The notes: a model not told the origin generated them from the letters alone. Numbered from the stretch's first letter, positions 9,150 through 17,817 are shown. The stretch is 64,000 nt of DNA from Actinomycetota bacterium (GCA_030645615.1 JAUSNB010000039.1:45538-109537); one strand, 5' to 3'. A program made the numbers and translations.

Positions 9150-9536
9150 AACTCCCCCAAGACGACGGTGCGGTGTTGGTCAACCCGAGCGTATAGGCCG
9201 GCGGAGACACGTCGTGTCAGATACCACGGGACCATCCCTTCGTGGACGTTCCCCTACCGAGACTCGCGCCTGCTGCCACGACTGGGTGGATCGGCCGTGA
9301 CTTGAACGGAACTACGCCTCGCCATCCTCGCCATCCTCACCATCCTGCAGAATGGCTCACATTCGTTGCGATCCGCGCGGTTGTCCACGTCTCTTTCGCT
9401 CGATCCCTTCAAGTATTCGGCAAGCATGCTCCGCCGGTTCGTCAAAGGGGAGCTGAACAAGGCGCCCTGAGCGGCTGGGAGGCTCATGGAGGCACACCGA
9501 AGCGAACCGTTTGGGGCTATTCTTGGGGCTAAACGA

Positions 9537-9565
9537 CCGTTTCCTACTCGTTGAGTAGGAAACGG
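9537..9565. repeat. perfect inverted repeat, 13-bp arms
   Basis: CCGTTTCCTACTC and its exact reverse complement are separated by GTT. It sits 37 bases from the tRNA-Lys remnant. There is no T-run, so it is less likely a simple terminator than a recombinase- or protein-binding site; a hairpin in RNA is also possible. Confidence 0.7.
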
Positions 9566-9602
9566 GACGCCCAATAGTCGTTGAGCACCAACACATTCTC
9601 AA

Positions 9603-9646
9603 GGTGGGTCGCCGGGGGCTCGAACCCCGAACCTACGGATTAAAAG
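9603..9646 (-). other. displaced 3' half of tRNA-Lys (attachment-site remnant)
   Basis: On the minus strand, reading from 9,646 to 9,603, the sequence begins with the anticodon loop CTTTTAA of tRNA-Lys(UUU). It continues through a variable loop, a complete T arm (CGGGGTTCGAGCCCCCG) and the acceptor 3' strand CGACCCACC. No D arm or 5' acceptor strand precedes it, so this is not an intact gene. Such 3' halves are left at the far end of elements that integrate into tRNA genes. Confidence 0.85.
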
Positions 9647-9784
9647 ATCGCCGAGGGCACCAGAGCCCATGAGGGAAATCGTTGGGTACCAACGGTTTCC
9701 GTCTCACCGAGACCCACCCGGAACCACCGAGAACCATGTGGAAAGGGCTATCGAAAGGGCTACGCAACCGATCCTCGATAGCGC

Positions 9785-9910
9785 TGTCAACGCCGATTGA
9801 GAATGGACCGCTTGGTGCCGTATGGGTTCTGGCCGCCGTCACAGCACCCAACCACTGAGAAGGTGCGGTTATGGGCAGGCGCGGGCGCAAGCGGGATCTG
9901 GATCGTTTAG
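9785..9910 (+). mobile_element. IS-end remnant
   Basis: TGTCAACGCCGATTGA at 9,785 resembles TGTCGACGCCGACTGA at 63,813, the left end of the IS at the window edge, and weaker similarity continues for about 30 bases. An ATG about 85 bases downstream starts MGRRGRKRDL, which looks like a transposase N-terminus but then loses resemblance. Most likely this is the 5' end of a decayed insertion sequence; the family is uncertain. Confidence 0.4.
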
Positions 9911-10210
9911 TGTTGACCGTTCGGCTCACCCTGCGGACGCGAGCATTCCGGTCGACTTCGTCGCGCCGGATTCACGGGCGGGCCGAGAGTAGCCGGGGGG
10001 TGACCAACGGCTGCGAGCACACCGCGTCTCCAACGTATGCCCCACGCGTTAACGTTCATCGCTTAGTTCAGGACCTGGTCTCCGAGCTGTCTCTGTAGCT
10101 GATGGCTGTCGCAAAGTCGGAAGCAGCGGCCGAAAGGGAGTTCTCGAATGACCCACTACGCCGACGCCCATCGGCGACTTTGCTCTCCTTTGGGAGCCCG
10201 AGGTTGGTCC

Positions 10211-10732
10211 TTAGGTACTCAATCCCAAGTTGATGAGTCGATAGCCCATCGCTTCTGCGCTGACGCCGAACTGCTCAGCCAACTCGGAAACGACTCTGCC
10301 CGGGTTCCCGGTTGCACTTTGGAATCGCTGCAGCGAGGCTCGAACTTGAACCGCGGGCATCAGAAGAGCGGCAGCGAATGCGTTCGCTTCTATCTCTTCG
10401 GAGTCCGTAGCTCGGCTGGACACATCGTCACGGAAGTTGACGCGCACGGTGCTGTCGACGGTGTGCTGGCGACCGGGGTGAAGGAGGAGATGGCCGAGTT
10501 CGTGAGCGATAGTGAAGCGCTGCCTTCGCGGGTGGTTGCCGCTGTTGACAGCTAGCAGCACAACTGATTCCTCGCGAATCAACATCCCGCTGATGCTTCT
10601 ATCCAAGTTCTCGCGAACGAGCTGTGCTCCTTCGAGTTGAACAAGTTGCTCAACGTCGACCGGGAGCGCTTCGAATCCGTGCTTCGCGAGGAGTTCCTCC
10701 GCCGCTTCCTCGGCGGACCGCGTCGCTGTCAC
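10211..10732 (-). CDS. ImmA/IrrE-type metallopeptidase
   Basis: The 173-residue protein carries the zinc-protease motif HELGH within FTIAHELGHLLLHPG (His77, Glu78, His81) and a downstream EIEANAFAAALLMP helix that supplies the third ligand, as in ImmA/IrrE (peptidase M78) proteins. ImmA cleaves the XRE repressor encoded beside it to induce integrative elements. The gene overlaps the upstream XRE gene by four bases (ATGA). Together they form a repressor/anti-repressor switch, or a toxin-antitoxin-like unit; the sequence cannot tell which. Confidence 0.85.
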   Translation of the reverse strand: MTATRSAEEAAEELLAKHGFEALPVDVEQLVQLEGAQLVRENLDRSISGMLIREESVVLLAVNSGNHPRRQRFTIAHELGHLLLHPGRQHTVDSTVRVNFRDDVSSRATDSEEIEANAFAAALLMPAVQVRASLQRFQSATGNPGRVVSELAEQFGVSAEAMGYRLINLGLST

Positions 10733-11043
10733 TGCGCTCGCTGCGCTTTGGCCGACGTACGGACCAGTTCGATCATCTCGTCGTCGAACGCTTGCTCGAC
10801 GTCGTACTCGGCCACCTCAAACTTCGGCATTAGATCCTCCACACTGGTTCCGAGTTGGTCTGCCAACACCGCGACCTGATGTGCGAGTGGTCGCTGGCGG
10901 CCGGCTTCGAGATTTGTGACTGAGACTCGGGTCAGGCCCAGGCGATTCGCGAGCGCCGCCTGCGACATTCCCAAGGCCTGACGGCGAGCCCTGACCTTCA
11001 TGCCGAGCGCTTGGTAAAAGCGGTCCTCCGGAGCTTCGGACAC
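10729..11043 (-). CDS. XRE-family repressor (ImmR-like)
   Basis: The 104-residue protein has a canonical helix-turn-helix, RRQALGMSQAALANRLGLTR then VSVTNLEAGRQRPL, followed by an acidic tail (VAEYDVEQAFDDEMIELV). It is coupled by a four-base overlap to the ImmA-like protease gene downstream. It is divergent from the ubiquitin-like module starting at 11,170, so the 126-base gap between them may hold an operator controlling both directions (inference). Confidence 0.85.
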   Translation of the reverse strand: MSEAPEDRFYQALGMKVRARRQALGMSQAALANRLGLTRVSVTNLEAGRQRPLAHQVAVLADQLGTSVEDLMPKFEVAEYDVEQAFDDEMIELVRTSAKAQRAQ

Positions 11044-11169
11044 ACCATCATCATCACCCGCGCGACACGAAGTGTCAATCTCACAAACGTGTGTCGCAGC
11101 ACTTGTTAGTCAGTGTGATAAACTTGCCACCGTCACCAAGTTGGTGATGCTGACTCCTAAGGAGAAGTC

Positions 11170-11424
11170 ATGAGCAACCAAGGCAAGCCGCCTGTAACGA
11201 TCTTCGTCAACACCCGCGAGTTCCAGTGGCCCGAGAAGCAGATCTCCTACGAGCAGATCTACAACCTGGCGTTCCCGAACGAGCCGGTCAACGACGGAGA
11301 CGTCGCTCGGATCGAGTACTCGCGCGGACACAACGGCGGTGGTGGGGGGACCCTCCACCCTGGAGAGAGCGTCAACGTCAAGGAAAACATGGTCTTCGAT
11401 GCCTACGTCACCGTTCGATCGTGA
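11170..11424 (+). CDS. ubiquitin-like protein (multiubiquitin-domain type)
   Basis: The 84-residue beta-grasp protein has TIFVNTREFQWPEKQISYEQ then IYNLAFP, a central VARIEYSRG strand and a C-terminal LHPGESVNVKENMVFDAYV strand, the pattern of the bacterial multiubiquitin domain (single copy here). It ends ...VTVRS, without Gly-Gly. The next two genes encode an E1-type enzyme and a DUF6527 protein, the expected partners, so this is the modifier of a bacterial ubiquitin-like conjugation system. The start is ATG 11,170 after TAAGGAGAAG. Confidence 0.8.
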   Translation: MSNQGKPPVTIFVNTREFQWPEKQISYEQIYNLAFPNEPVNDGDVARIEYSRGHNGGGGGTLHPGESVNVKENMVFDAYVTVRS

Positions 11425-12598
11425 TCCGTCGACTCGTCGACTGCTCGACGAGGACTACTGCCTCTCGTTCGAGGGCAACCACCTAATAGTCGAGCGAGTG
11501 CCGTACGTGACGGCCGCCAAGGTCGTCACGTACGGTCGGCTCGCCCTGCCAGTCACCTTCAGCGGCGACGTCCTCCAGGACAGCTCTGGGGACCACAGGA
11601 TCTGGTTCATCGGTGAACAGCCTTGCGACCAGAACGGCCAGCCGCTCCCAGGACCATCGCCCGAGGCGCACGCGGTCACTCAGGACCTCATTGCGAACTT
11701 CATGATCTCTAGCAAGCCGAAGAACGGCGGGACCTTCGCCAACACCTACGACAAGATCACGTCCTATGTGCGCGTCCTGAGTCACCCGGCGCACGTGCTG
11801 GACCCGACGGTGACCGCTACCCCGGGTGCTGGCTGGACTGAGATCCCCGACGACCTCCCCTTCGTCTATCCCGACACTGGCACCGCGCGCGCTGGCCTCG
11901 CAACGATGAACGCGAAGTTCAGGGGCCAGCGCATCGGCATCATCGGCTTGGGCGGCACCGGCAGCTACATTCTGGACCAGGTGTCCAAGACTTGGGTCGA
12001 CGCCATCGACCTGTTCGACGGCGACGTCTTCGACAATCACAACGCCTACCGCGCGCCGGGCGCTGCCGACATTGACGATCTGAAGCTACGTCCGAATAAG
12101 GCTGAGCACTTCGCTCGCGTCTACTCACACATGCACACAGGAATAACCGCACACTCGTTCTTCATCACTGCCGACAACCTAGACCAGCTCGGCGACTGCA
12201 CGTTCGTCTTCGTGGCCGCCGCCGATGCCGATGACAAGCCCGCCATCCTCGCGTCGCTCCGGGAGCGGGACATACCCACGATCGAGGTCGGCATGGGCAT
12301 CCGAGACGAAGGCGGACGTCTTTCGGGGCTCCTCGCAGCCGTCAATCACTTTCCCCCTGACATGTCGGAGGCCGCGATCTCCACGTCAACTGGCGGGGTA
12401 GACGAGTACGACCGAAACATTCAGACCGCCGACCTCAACTGCCTGAATGCGATGCTCGCGGTGGTGAATTGGAAGAAGTACCTCACGTACTACGCCGAGT
12501 TCGAGCCGGTCGATGAAACGGTGTATCGGGTTTTCACGGGTACCACCCGCAGCGGCCGAGATGGCGCCGACGCAAGTATCGAGGAGGCCGAGTCGTGA
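11399..12598 (+). CDS. E1-like ThiF-family adenylyltransferase with N-terminal DUF6791-type domain
   Basis: The protein has 399 residues. The first 165 or so look like DUF6791 (for example LIVERVPYVTAAKVVTYG). The rest is a ThiF/MoeB/E1 Rossmann domain with GLGGTGS (183-189) for ATP, the DGD pair at 207-209 and a candidate catalytic or structural Cys348 in TADLNCLNAML. It would adenylate the C-terminus of the ubiquitin-like protein. ATG 11,399 overlaps the upstream gene by 26 bases; the frame is open further, but that would overlap most of the modifier gene. No separate E2 or JAB peptidase gene is present. Confidence 0.8.
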   Translation: MPTSPFDRDPSTRRLLDEDYCLSFEGNHLIVERVPYVTAAKVVTYGRLALPVTFSGDVLQDSSGDHRIWFIGEQPCDQNGQPLPGPSPEAHAVTQDLIANFMISSKPKNGGTFANTYDKITSYVRVLSHPAHVLDPTVTATPGAGWTEIPDDLPFVYPDTGTARAGLATMNAKFRGQRIGIIGLGGTGSYILDQVSKTWVDAIDLFDGDVFDNHNAYRAPGAADIDDLKLRPNKAEHFARVYSHMHTGITAHSFFITADNLDQLGDCTFVFVAAADADDKPAILASLRERDIPTIEVGMGIRDEGGRLSGLLAAVNHFPPDMSEAAISTSTGGVDEYDRNIQTADLNCLNAMLAVVNWKKYLTYYAEFEPVDETVYRVFTGTTRSGRDGADASIEEAES

Positions 12599-12981
12599 GG
12601 TTGACCAACATGGTTCCTGAGTTTATGACGTCGTTTCCCGAGCAGTTGAAGCCGGGCCATCTCTACGTGTCTACCCACTTCTCGACCGCAGCGCACCTAT
12701 GTGCCTGCAGCTGCGGCAGCGAGGTCATCACGCCGCTCTCTCCAGCCCAATGGGTGCTTACGTTCGACGGCACCATCTCAATGAGGCCGTCCATTGGGAA
12801 CTGGGCGTTGCCATGCCAGTCTCACTACGTCATCGACCACGGCGCGATCCGATGGGCTCGCGGCTTCACCCGCGACGAGATCCAGCGCAACCGCGAGTCG
12901 GACCACCGGACATTGGATGCTGCCCATGCCACCCAGGGCGGATGGTGGAGCCGCCTGTTTCACCGCCGGAAAGGAACCTGA
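12595..12981 (+). CDS. DUF6527 family protein of ubiquitin-like module
   Basis: This 128-residue protein carries the DUF6527 signature: a Cys/His cluster HLCACSCGSEV (His34, Cys36, Cys38, Cys40), a PSIGNW motif and PCQSHYVI (Cys74, His77), followed by GAIRWARG. The Cys and His residues probably bind zinc. DUF6527 genes are regularly found beside bacterial ubiquitin-like/E1 pairs, and a peptidase role in processing or deconjugation has been suggested (not demonstrable here). GTG 12,595 overlaps the E1 stop by four bases. ATG 12,610 is an alternative start. Confidence 0.75.
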   Translation: MRLTNMVPEFMTSFPEQLKPGHLYVSTHFSTAAHLCACSCGSEVITPLSPAQWVLTFDGTISMRPSIGNWALPCQSHYVIDHGAIRWARGFTRDEIQRNRESDHRTLDAAHATQGGWWSRLFHRRKGT

Positions 12982-13495
12982 CTGGCGCCCTCCGACGGTC
13001 TCGTTCCGGTGTCCTTCGGCTGCACCTGTCCGTTTTGCCCGGAACCACTTCGGAGATTGGAACTCCGGACCAACGCAACACAAGCGAGACACGACGTGCC
13101 CTGGTCCTGGCCGCAGGCGCGTGGCGGGTCCGACAAGTAGCTGACGCCGACCTCGAGGGCGCCAAGGACTGCCAGCCCCTGACGACTCGCCACCGCGACA
13201 CCGCCATTCGCTCACCTGAACGCCGAAGCGCCCAAAGGACAAAATGCAACCACTAGCCGGGCTAGCATCCCGACGCGCGACGAGTACGCGCTGCGGTCAA
13301 TCTAGGCCAGTCCCCGGTGGCTGAGCCCGCGTTACAACCCACCGAGGATCCGTTGACAAGGCGCTAGTGCTCTTGATGAGCGTCCGAATGCGAGGCACCG
13401 AAGGGGTCGCACCGTTGACCGGGTAACGGCGCTTGCGCGTCGCTGCCGGCGGCCTCGGGCTGCCGGGCTACCACTGCCCTGGAAGGACGTTCCTG
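12982..13495 (+). other. intergenic stretch before second element block
   Basis: About 510 bases without a convincing gene; the reading frames here are short, overlap each other on both strands and show no resemblance to known proteins. The only structured feature is leader repeat copy B near its right end. Confidence 0.5.
13386..13426 (+). promoter_or_regulatory. leader repeat, copy B
   Basis: AATGCGAGGCACC, an 11-base variable segment, then CACCGTTGACCGGGTAA. TGCGA on the left can pair with TCGCA on the right. It lies 70 bases upstream of the DUF4192 gene of the second block. Confidence 0.7.
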
Positions 13496-14689
13496 ATGTC
13501 GGACTCCGTGATCACCTCTGCTGGACGGTTGACCCTGTCCAGTCCCGACGCGTTCCTCGCGTCGATCCCGCACATGATCGGCTTCCCGCCCGAGGACTCA
13601 ATCGTCATCGTCGGCCTCGCTCCCGACCACACGGGTGCAGGATCGACGGTCCGCGTGACCCAGCGCTTCGACCGACCACCGGCCGGGATCGCCGGCGACG
13701 AGGCGCGGCAGCTCGCCGCCCAGGCTGCCGAGCCGATGATCAGGTCAGGGTCAATCGAGGTGATCATCGCCGTGTTCGCCGACCAGTACCCCGAACCGGA
13801 TCGCGAGCTGCCCGACGCGGCGCTGGTCGACGCGCTCATCACTGCCCTGGACGACGGCGGTGTCGGCATCCGCGACGCCCTCTACACCGACGGCACGTCG
13901 CGCTGGTCCTACGGCTGCGACAACCCGAGCTGCTGCCCTCCAACCGGTCGGGTCATCTCCGAGAAGGTGCGAACCCTGGTCGCCGCGGAGTTCGCGCTGG
14001 CCGGATCGGCGATGGTCGACTCCCGCGAGGTGCTCGCCGCCGAGGTCGCGCCCGCCGACGCGGCCGCACGCGCGCAGGTCGCCGACTGCGTCCGCGCAGC
14101 CGAGCAGGCCCGCGACGACGCCCTCGCCGCGCCCGGAACCTCGCACACCACCGACCGCCCGACACGTGCCAGGGAGGACTGGCGCGAGCAGTCCATCACG
14201 CAGATCGCCGCCCTCACCTCCGGCGAGCCGGCCAGCCCCCAGGAGTTCGCCCGTGTCGCGGTCGGGCTGGGCGACATCCGCGTGCGCGACACCGTCCTGT
14301 GGGATCTCATGCAGCCGTCCGCCGACCCACCGGCAGCGATCGCGGGCCTGACGAATGTCGTCCGTCACGCCCCCGACGGCCATGTGGCCCCCGCCGCGAC
14401 GGTCCTGGCGATCTGCCACTGGACATCCGGCGACGGCGCCCGCGCGAACGCCGCCCTGCAACGCGCCGACGACGACAACCCCGACTACTCGCTGGCGGCC
14501 CTGGTACGCACCAGCCTCAGCGCTGGGCTGCCACCCCAGTCGTGGCGCGACGCCCTTGCCGACCTGACCCGCGACACCTGCCGGCACGGCGAGCCCCCGC
14601 GTACCCCGCAGCCTGCCGCCGGCCCAGTCGTGGCCTCACCGCACCGTCGCGCCTCGATCGCCGCATCCCAGCCGGGTCTGGCCCTCTAG
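13496..14689 (+). CDS. DUF4192 family protein
   Basis: The complete 397-residue homologue of the gene at the left edge of the window. Start ATG 13,496 follows a GGAAGGACG ribosome site. The N-terminus (LSSPDAFLASIPHMIGFPPE) is the DUF4192 hallmark, and the CDNPSCCPP cluster and VGLGDIRVRDTVLWDL are shared with the other copy. Its function is unknown. It opens the second copy of the seven-gene block and has a leader repeat 70 bases upstream. Confidence 0.85.
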   Translation: MSDSVITSAGRLTLSSPDAFLASIPHMIGFPPEDSIVIVGLAPDHTGAGSTVRVTQRFDRPPAGIAGDEARQLAAQAAEPMIRSGSIEVIIAVFADQYPEPDRELPDAALVDALITALDDGGVGIRDALYTDGTSRWSYGCDNPSCCPPTGRVISEKVRTLVAAEFALAGSAMVDSREVLAAEVAPADAAARAQVADCVRAAEQARDDALAAPGTSHTTDRPTRAREDWREQSITQIAALTSGEPASPQEFARVAVGLGDIRVRDTVLWDLMQPSADPPAAIAGLTNVVRHAPDGHVAPAATVLAICHWTSGDGARANAALQRADDDNPDYSLAALVRTSLSAGLPPQSWRDALADLTRDTCRHGEPPRTPQPAAGPVVASPHRRASIAASQPGLAL

Positions 14690-14808
14690 CCCGGGACCCG
14701 TGGACAACCTTCCCCGTCGTCCACAGGCCCCGCCGTCTCGCCGTTCCGGGGCGAGCGGCCCCGTGACCATCACCGCACGACCCTGCCCACCTATCGAAGG
14801 AGCCCGCC

Positions 14809-15210
14809 ATGGATATCAGCGACTGGATCGACCTCATCGACGCCCGCATCGCCCGCCGGCCCCGCGCCGCCGACCGCGCGTGGGCATGGGCCCATATCGC
14901 CCACCTCGTCGCCCTGAACGACCTGCTCACCGACCGCTCGACCGCCCCGAGTGCGGCCTGCTGGGTCGAGCCGCGGATGGCGTGGACACTCGACGACCTC
15001 GCCAGCGCCGGCACCCGCACCGACCCGGTCCGGCTGCCCCTGGTGGATCCGGCGGACACCCCGGAGGCGCTGCAGCAGATCCTCGACCGGCTCATCCTCA
15101 CTGCCGGTGCCCCGGATCGGCACGCCACCGCCGCGCAGGCCGACGCCTGCGCCCAGGCCGTCACCCGGGCCGTCGCCGCCCGCCACGACTACGCCACCTC
15201 ACCGACATGA
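14809..15210 (+). CDS. conserved element protein, 133 aa (second copy)
   Basis: The paralogue of 1,189-1,590, with identical length and the same gene order. Start ATG 14,809 follows CGAAGGAGCC, a good ribosome site. Conserved features are RAWAWAHIA, ALNDLL and WVEPRMAWTLDDL. The family is unknown. The stop overlaps the next start (ATGA), as in the first copy, so the coupling of the two genes is itself conserved. Confidence 0.75.
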   Translation: MDISDWIDLIDARIARRPRAADRAWAWAHIAHLVALNDLLTDRSTAPSAACWVEPRMAWTLDDLASAGTRTDPVRLPLVDPADTPEALQQILDRLILTAGAPDRHATAAQADACAQAVTRAVAARHDYATSPT

Positions 15211-16496
15211 CCGTCACCGATCCCCCACCCGCCGCGCCACATCCCACGTACGGCGAGCTCATGGACCGCGCGCGCTGGCACACCGTCCACGCCCACGCCC
15301 TTCTCACCCAGGCGCGCTTCGCGTCGCAGGATCACGCCCGGGACGCCGTTCGCTCACGGGCGGAGCTGCTGGCCGGGCTCGCGGCCCACGCCCGCGCCGT
15401 CATCGGCCCCGCGCACCTGACGGCGCTGCGCGAGCACCCGGTGACCCGACGGACCCCCGACGCCGTCGACTCCCGGGTGCGGCACCTGCTCACATGGATC
15501 GACGCCCTCACCGAACCGAGCTGGCGGTCACTGTCGACACCGGACGACATCGACGAGGTTCGTGACACCGGCGACCGGGGTCCGGTGTGCGCCGCGTACC
15601 GGGCCGCGACCCTGGCCGTCAAGGCGGCCACCGACCTGATCCTCACCCACTACCGCGGCACCGGGGCGGCCCGCGCGTGGACGCCCCCGGCGCTGACCGC
15701 AACCGGTTACGGCCCGCTCGTGGTGGAGGTCGCCCGGGTGGCCGCCATCGCGGCCGCGATCGAGCCACTGGCCGTGCGCTGCCGGCAGGCCGGACTGACC
15801 CGCTCCGAGGTCGACCTGGATCTGCCGCTCGCGGACCGACTGGTCGACGACACGTGGTCGCTGGCCGCGGAGTGGGGCTTCCCGCAGCCCGGGATCCGGG
15901 ACATCACCGTGGCACGGCCCGCGATCCGCACCGGGGACCCGGCCGCCGAGTGGACCGACCGGATCCACCACGTCCGCGACCGGATGCGGGCGCACCAGGA
16001 CACCGGGCACGCCGGGGTCCGCACCCTGCAGGACGTCGCCCGCCTGGGCACAGTGATCTCCCACATCCTGGCCACCAGCGGCACCGACGCACCCGTCGAG
16101 CAGGCCGCGATCACCGCCCGGTGGCGGTCGATCACCGAGTACCTGGCGCCGCTGCGCAGCACCGAACCGGCCGACCGCACGGTGCGGTCGCACGTGGAGC
16201 GGATGCTCGAGCTGGCCCGCCCGGCACACACCCAGGACGCACCGAGGGCGCGTGACCGGCTGCTGCGGGCCATCGCCGACACGGCGCCGGTCCTGGACGA
16301 GTGCGCCGCCATTGCCGATCGGCTCGCGGCCTCCAGCACCGACCTGTGGATCCCCGCGAAGCCCACCCGCCCCTACCTGCGGTCGATCCGCACCGCCGGT
16401 CTGGCCGCCCGCCGGCCGACCGAGGCGCCGCGCGCCTGGCCCCGCCCCACTCGCGCCACCGGCGCGGGAACGGCTCGATGGGTGGGACTGACGTGA
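15207..16496 (+). CDS. conserved element protein, 429 aa (second copy)
   Basis: The paralogue of 1,587-2,828. It starts at ATG 15,207, overlapping the preceding stop. The N-terminal TYGELMDRARW, central EPLAVRCRQAGLTRSEVD and C-terminal DLWIPAKPTRPYLR are shared. It is a soluble, helical protein with no recognised catalytic motif, and its function is unknown. Confidence 0.75.
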   Translation: MTVTDPPPAAPHPTYGELMDRARWHTVHAHALLTQARFASQDHARDAVRSRAELLAGLAAHARAVIGPAHLTALREHPVTRRTPDAVDSRVRHLLTWIDALTEPSWRSLSTPDDIDEVRDTGDRGPVCAAYRAATLAVKAATDLILTHYRGTGAARAWTPPALTATGYGPLVVEVARVAAIAAAIEPLAVRCRQAGLTRSEVDLDLPLADRLVDDTWSLAAEWGFPQPGIRDITVARPAIRTGDPAAEWTDRIHHVRDRMRAHQDTGHAGVRTLQDVARLGTVISHILATSGTDAPVEQAAITARWRSITEYLAPLRSTEPADRTVRSHVERMLELARPAHTQDAPRARDRLLRAIADTAPVLDECAAIADRLAASSTDLWIPAKPTRPYLRSIRTAGLAARRPTEAPRAWPRPTRATGAGTARWVGLT

Positions 16497-16541
16497 GATC
16501 TGGCTGACGTCGCCTGCCGGCTGCCCTCACCGGGGGCAGCC

Positions 16542-16584
16542 GGATGCGAGGCACCAGCGCGCTGGACACCGTTGACCCAAGTAG
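16542..16584 (+). promoter_or_regulatory. leader repeat, copy C
   Basis: GGATGCGAGGCACC, then the self-complementary CCAGCGCGCTGG, then ACACCGTTGACC and AAGTAG. A further short hairpin (GGAC ... GTCC) follows. It lies about 70 bases before the pentapeptide gene. Confidence 0.75.
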
Positions 16585-16656
16585 GAGGACAACTCGTCCG
16601 GCAGCGCAAAGGAGCACAGGTGTCCCAGTCCCCATCCCCGTGTGGCCAGGTGTCCC

Positions 16657-17349
16657 ATGCCTGACGCGGAGCCGACGCGTGATTTCCGTGGGCAATCCCT
16701 GCCCGGAGCCGTCTTCGACGGGCAGGACCTGCGCGAGGCACAGTTCGACCGGGCCGACCTCACGGGCGCGTCCTTCGTCGGCGCCCGGCTGGACGGTGCG
16801 AGCTTCTGCGGTGCCGACCTGACGGGCGCGAGCCTGCGCGAGGCGGTGCTCGACGCCGCCGAGCTCAGGGGGGCGTGCCTGCGGGAAGCCGACCTGACCG
16901 GCGCGACCGCCCTGTATGCCGATCTGCGCCGGGCCGACCTGAGCGGAGCGAGGCTCACCGACGCGGACCTCACGTGCGCGACCCTGAGCGGCGTCGACGC
17001 CACCGGGGCGAGGTTCACCCGCACCCAGCTCGCGGGGGCCAACGTGCGCGGGGCGGCCCTGACGGGCGCGACATTCACCGGCGCGAGCCTTGCTGATGCG
17101 GACCTGGCCGGCAGCGACCTGACCCAGGCGCAGTTCCCCGACACGACTGGTGCCGCTGTCGCGGTGTTCCTCGCCCGGGCCGAGGCGCACTGGTCCACCG
17201 GGCAGGTGCTGTCCCGGATCGCTGACGACCTGGGGATCGCCGAGTACACCCACGACATCCAGCCGTTGGTCGACCGGACCGTCGAGGCGGGACGCCCGGT
17301 GTCGGCGCCGCGCACCACACGGCAGCCTCCCCCGATCTCATGGGCGTGA
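16657..17349 (+). CDS. pentapeptide-repeat protein (second copy)
   Basis: This 230-residue protein has pentapeptide repeats from about residue 14 to 160 (for example FDRADLTGASFVGARL), then the same C-terminal domain as the first copy (TGAAVAVFLARAEAHWSTGQ ... PPPISWA). ATG 16,657 is chosen over the upstream GTG because it aligns with the shorter N-terminus preceding the first repeat. It ends six bases before the convergent XRE gene. The conserved tail suggests a specific partner or target within the element system (inference). Confidence 0.85.
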   Translation: MPDAEPTRDFRGQSLPGAVFDGQDLREAQFDRADLTGASFVGARLDGASFCGADLTGASLREAVLDAAELRGACLREADLTGATALYADLRRADLSGARLTDADLTCATLSGVDATGARFTRTQLAGANVRGAALTGATFTGASLADADLAGSDLTQAQFPDTTGAAVAVFLARAEAHWSTGQVLSRIADDLGIAEYTHDIQPLVDRTVEAGRPVSAPRTTRQPPPISWA

Positions 17350-17355
17350 GGTCGG

Positions 17356-17778
17356 TCAGCCCGGTGGGCGCAGGCGCGCCCGCAGCCCGGGCAGGGTCGC
17401 CTCCAAGGACGCCAGGACGGCGGCGAGCGCCGCCTCGACCACGGAGGCATCCCCAGCGTCGACGTCGATGACGAACGACATCCCACCGTGGGGAGCCGGC
17501 TGGGCCAGGAGGTCGGCAGCGGCCGTGAACGGGTCGGGGCGTCGCGTGCTGGCGGCGAGAGCGACCAGCGCGCTCGCTGGCACCGACAGGCCATGGGCCA
17601 GGTGCTCGATGGTCGAGGGCCGGTAGGTGTCCCGGGCTCCGGTGACCACGTTGACGACGCTGTTCACCGACAGCCCGCTGGCGACCGCGAGGTCGGCCTG
17701 GGTGTGGTGGCCGCGCAGGACCATCGCCTGGCGGATCACCGCCCCGAACCAGGCGGGGTGTCGCACGGTCACAGCCAC
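17356..17778 (-). CDS. XRE-type helix-turn-helix regulator (second copy)
   Basis: The 140-residue paralogue of 3,803-4,231. The helix-turn-helix lies in RGHHTQADLAVASGLSVN, followed by SVVNVVTGARDTY. GTG 17,778 is preferred because AAGGAGG lies seven bases upstream and the residues after it (VAVTVRHPAWFGAV) align with the other copy; the frame is open to 17,799. The conserved promoter box is at 17,797-17,817 and a palindromic operator candidate is at 17,869. It probably regulates itself and the divergent gene at 17,939. Confidence 0.8.
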   Translation of the reverse strand: MAVTVRHPAWFGAVIRQAMVLRGHHTQADLAVASGLSVNSVVNVVTGARDTYRPSTIEHLAHGLSVPASALVALAASTRRPDPFTAAADLLAQPAPHGGMSFVIDVDAGDASVVEAALAAVLASLEATLPGLRARLRPPG

Positions 17779-17796
17779 GACGGCCTCCTTCGTCCC

Positions 17797-17817
17797 CACA
17801 TTTTACCCACGAAACAT
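17797..17817 (-). promoter_or_regulatory. conserved promoter-like box upstream of XRE regulator (second copy)
   Basis: The same 21 bases as at 4,272-4,292 (core ACATTTTACCCACGAAACAT on the plus strand), containing TAAAAT on the minus strand. It lies just upstream of the XRE gene start, within its open frame. Confidence 0.6.

Larger units (their letters stand above)
9150..10210 (+). other. 1.06-kb stretch without an intact gene
   Basis: It holds a perfect inverted repeat (9,537-9,565), the 3' half of a tRNA-Lys gene (9,603-9,646) and a probable IS end (9,785-9,910), all listed separately. The remaining reading frames are short and show no family resemblance. This is a junction between elements. 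Confidence 0.6.

Noticed and set aside
12982..13256. Small overlapping open frames after the DUF6527 gene
   Set aside because: Several frames are open on both strands with no ribosome site and no recognisable protein pattern.
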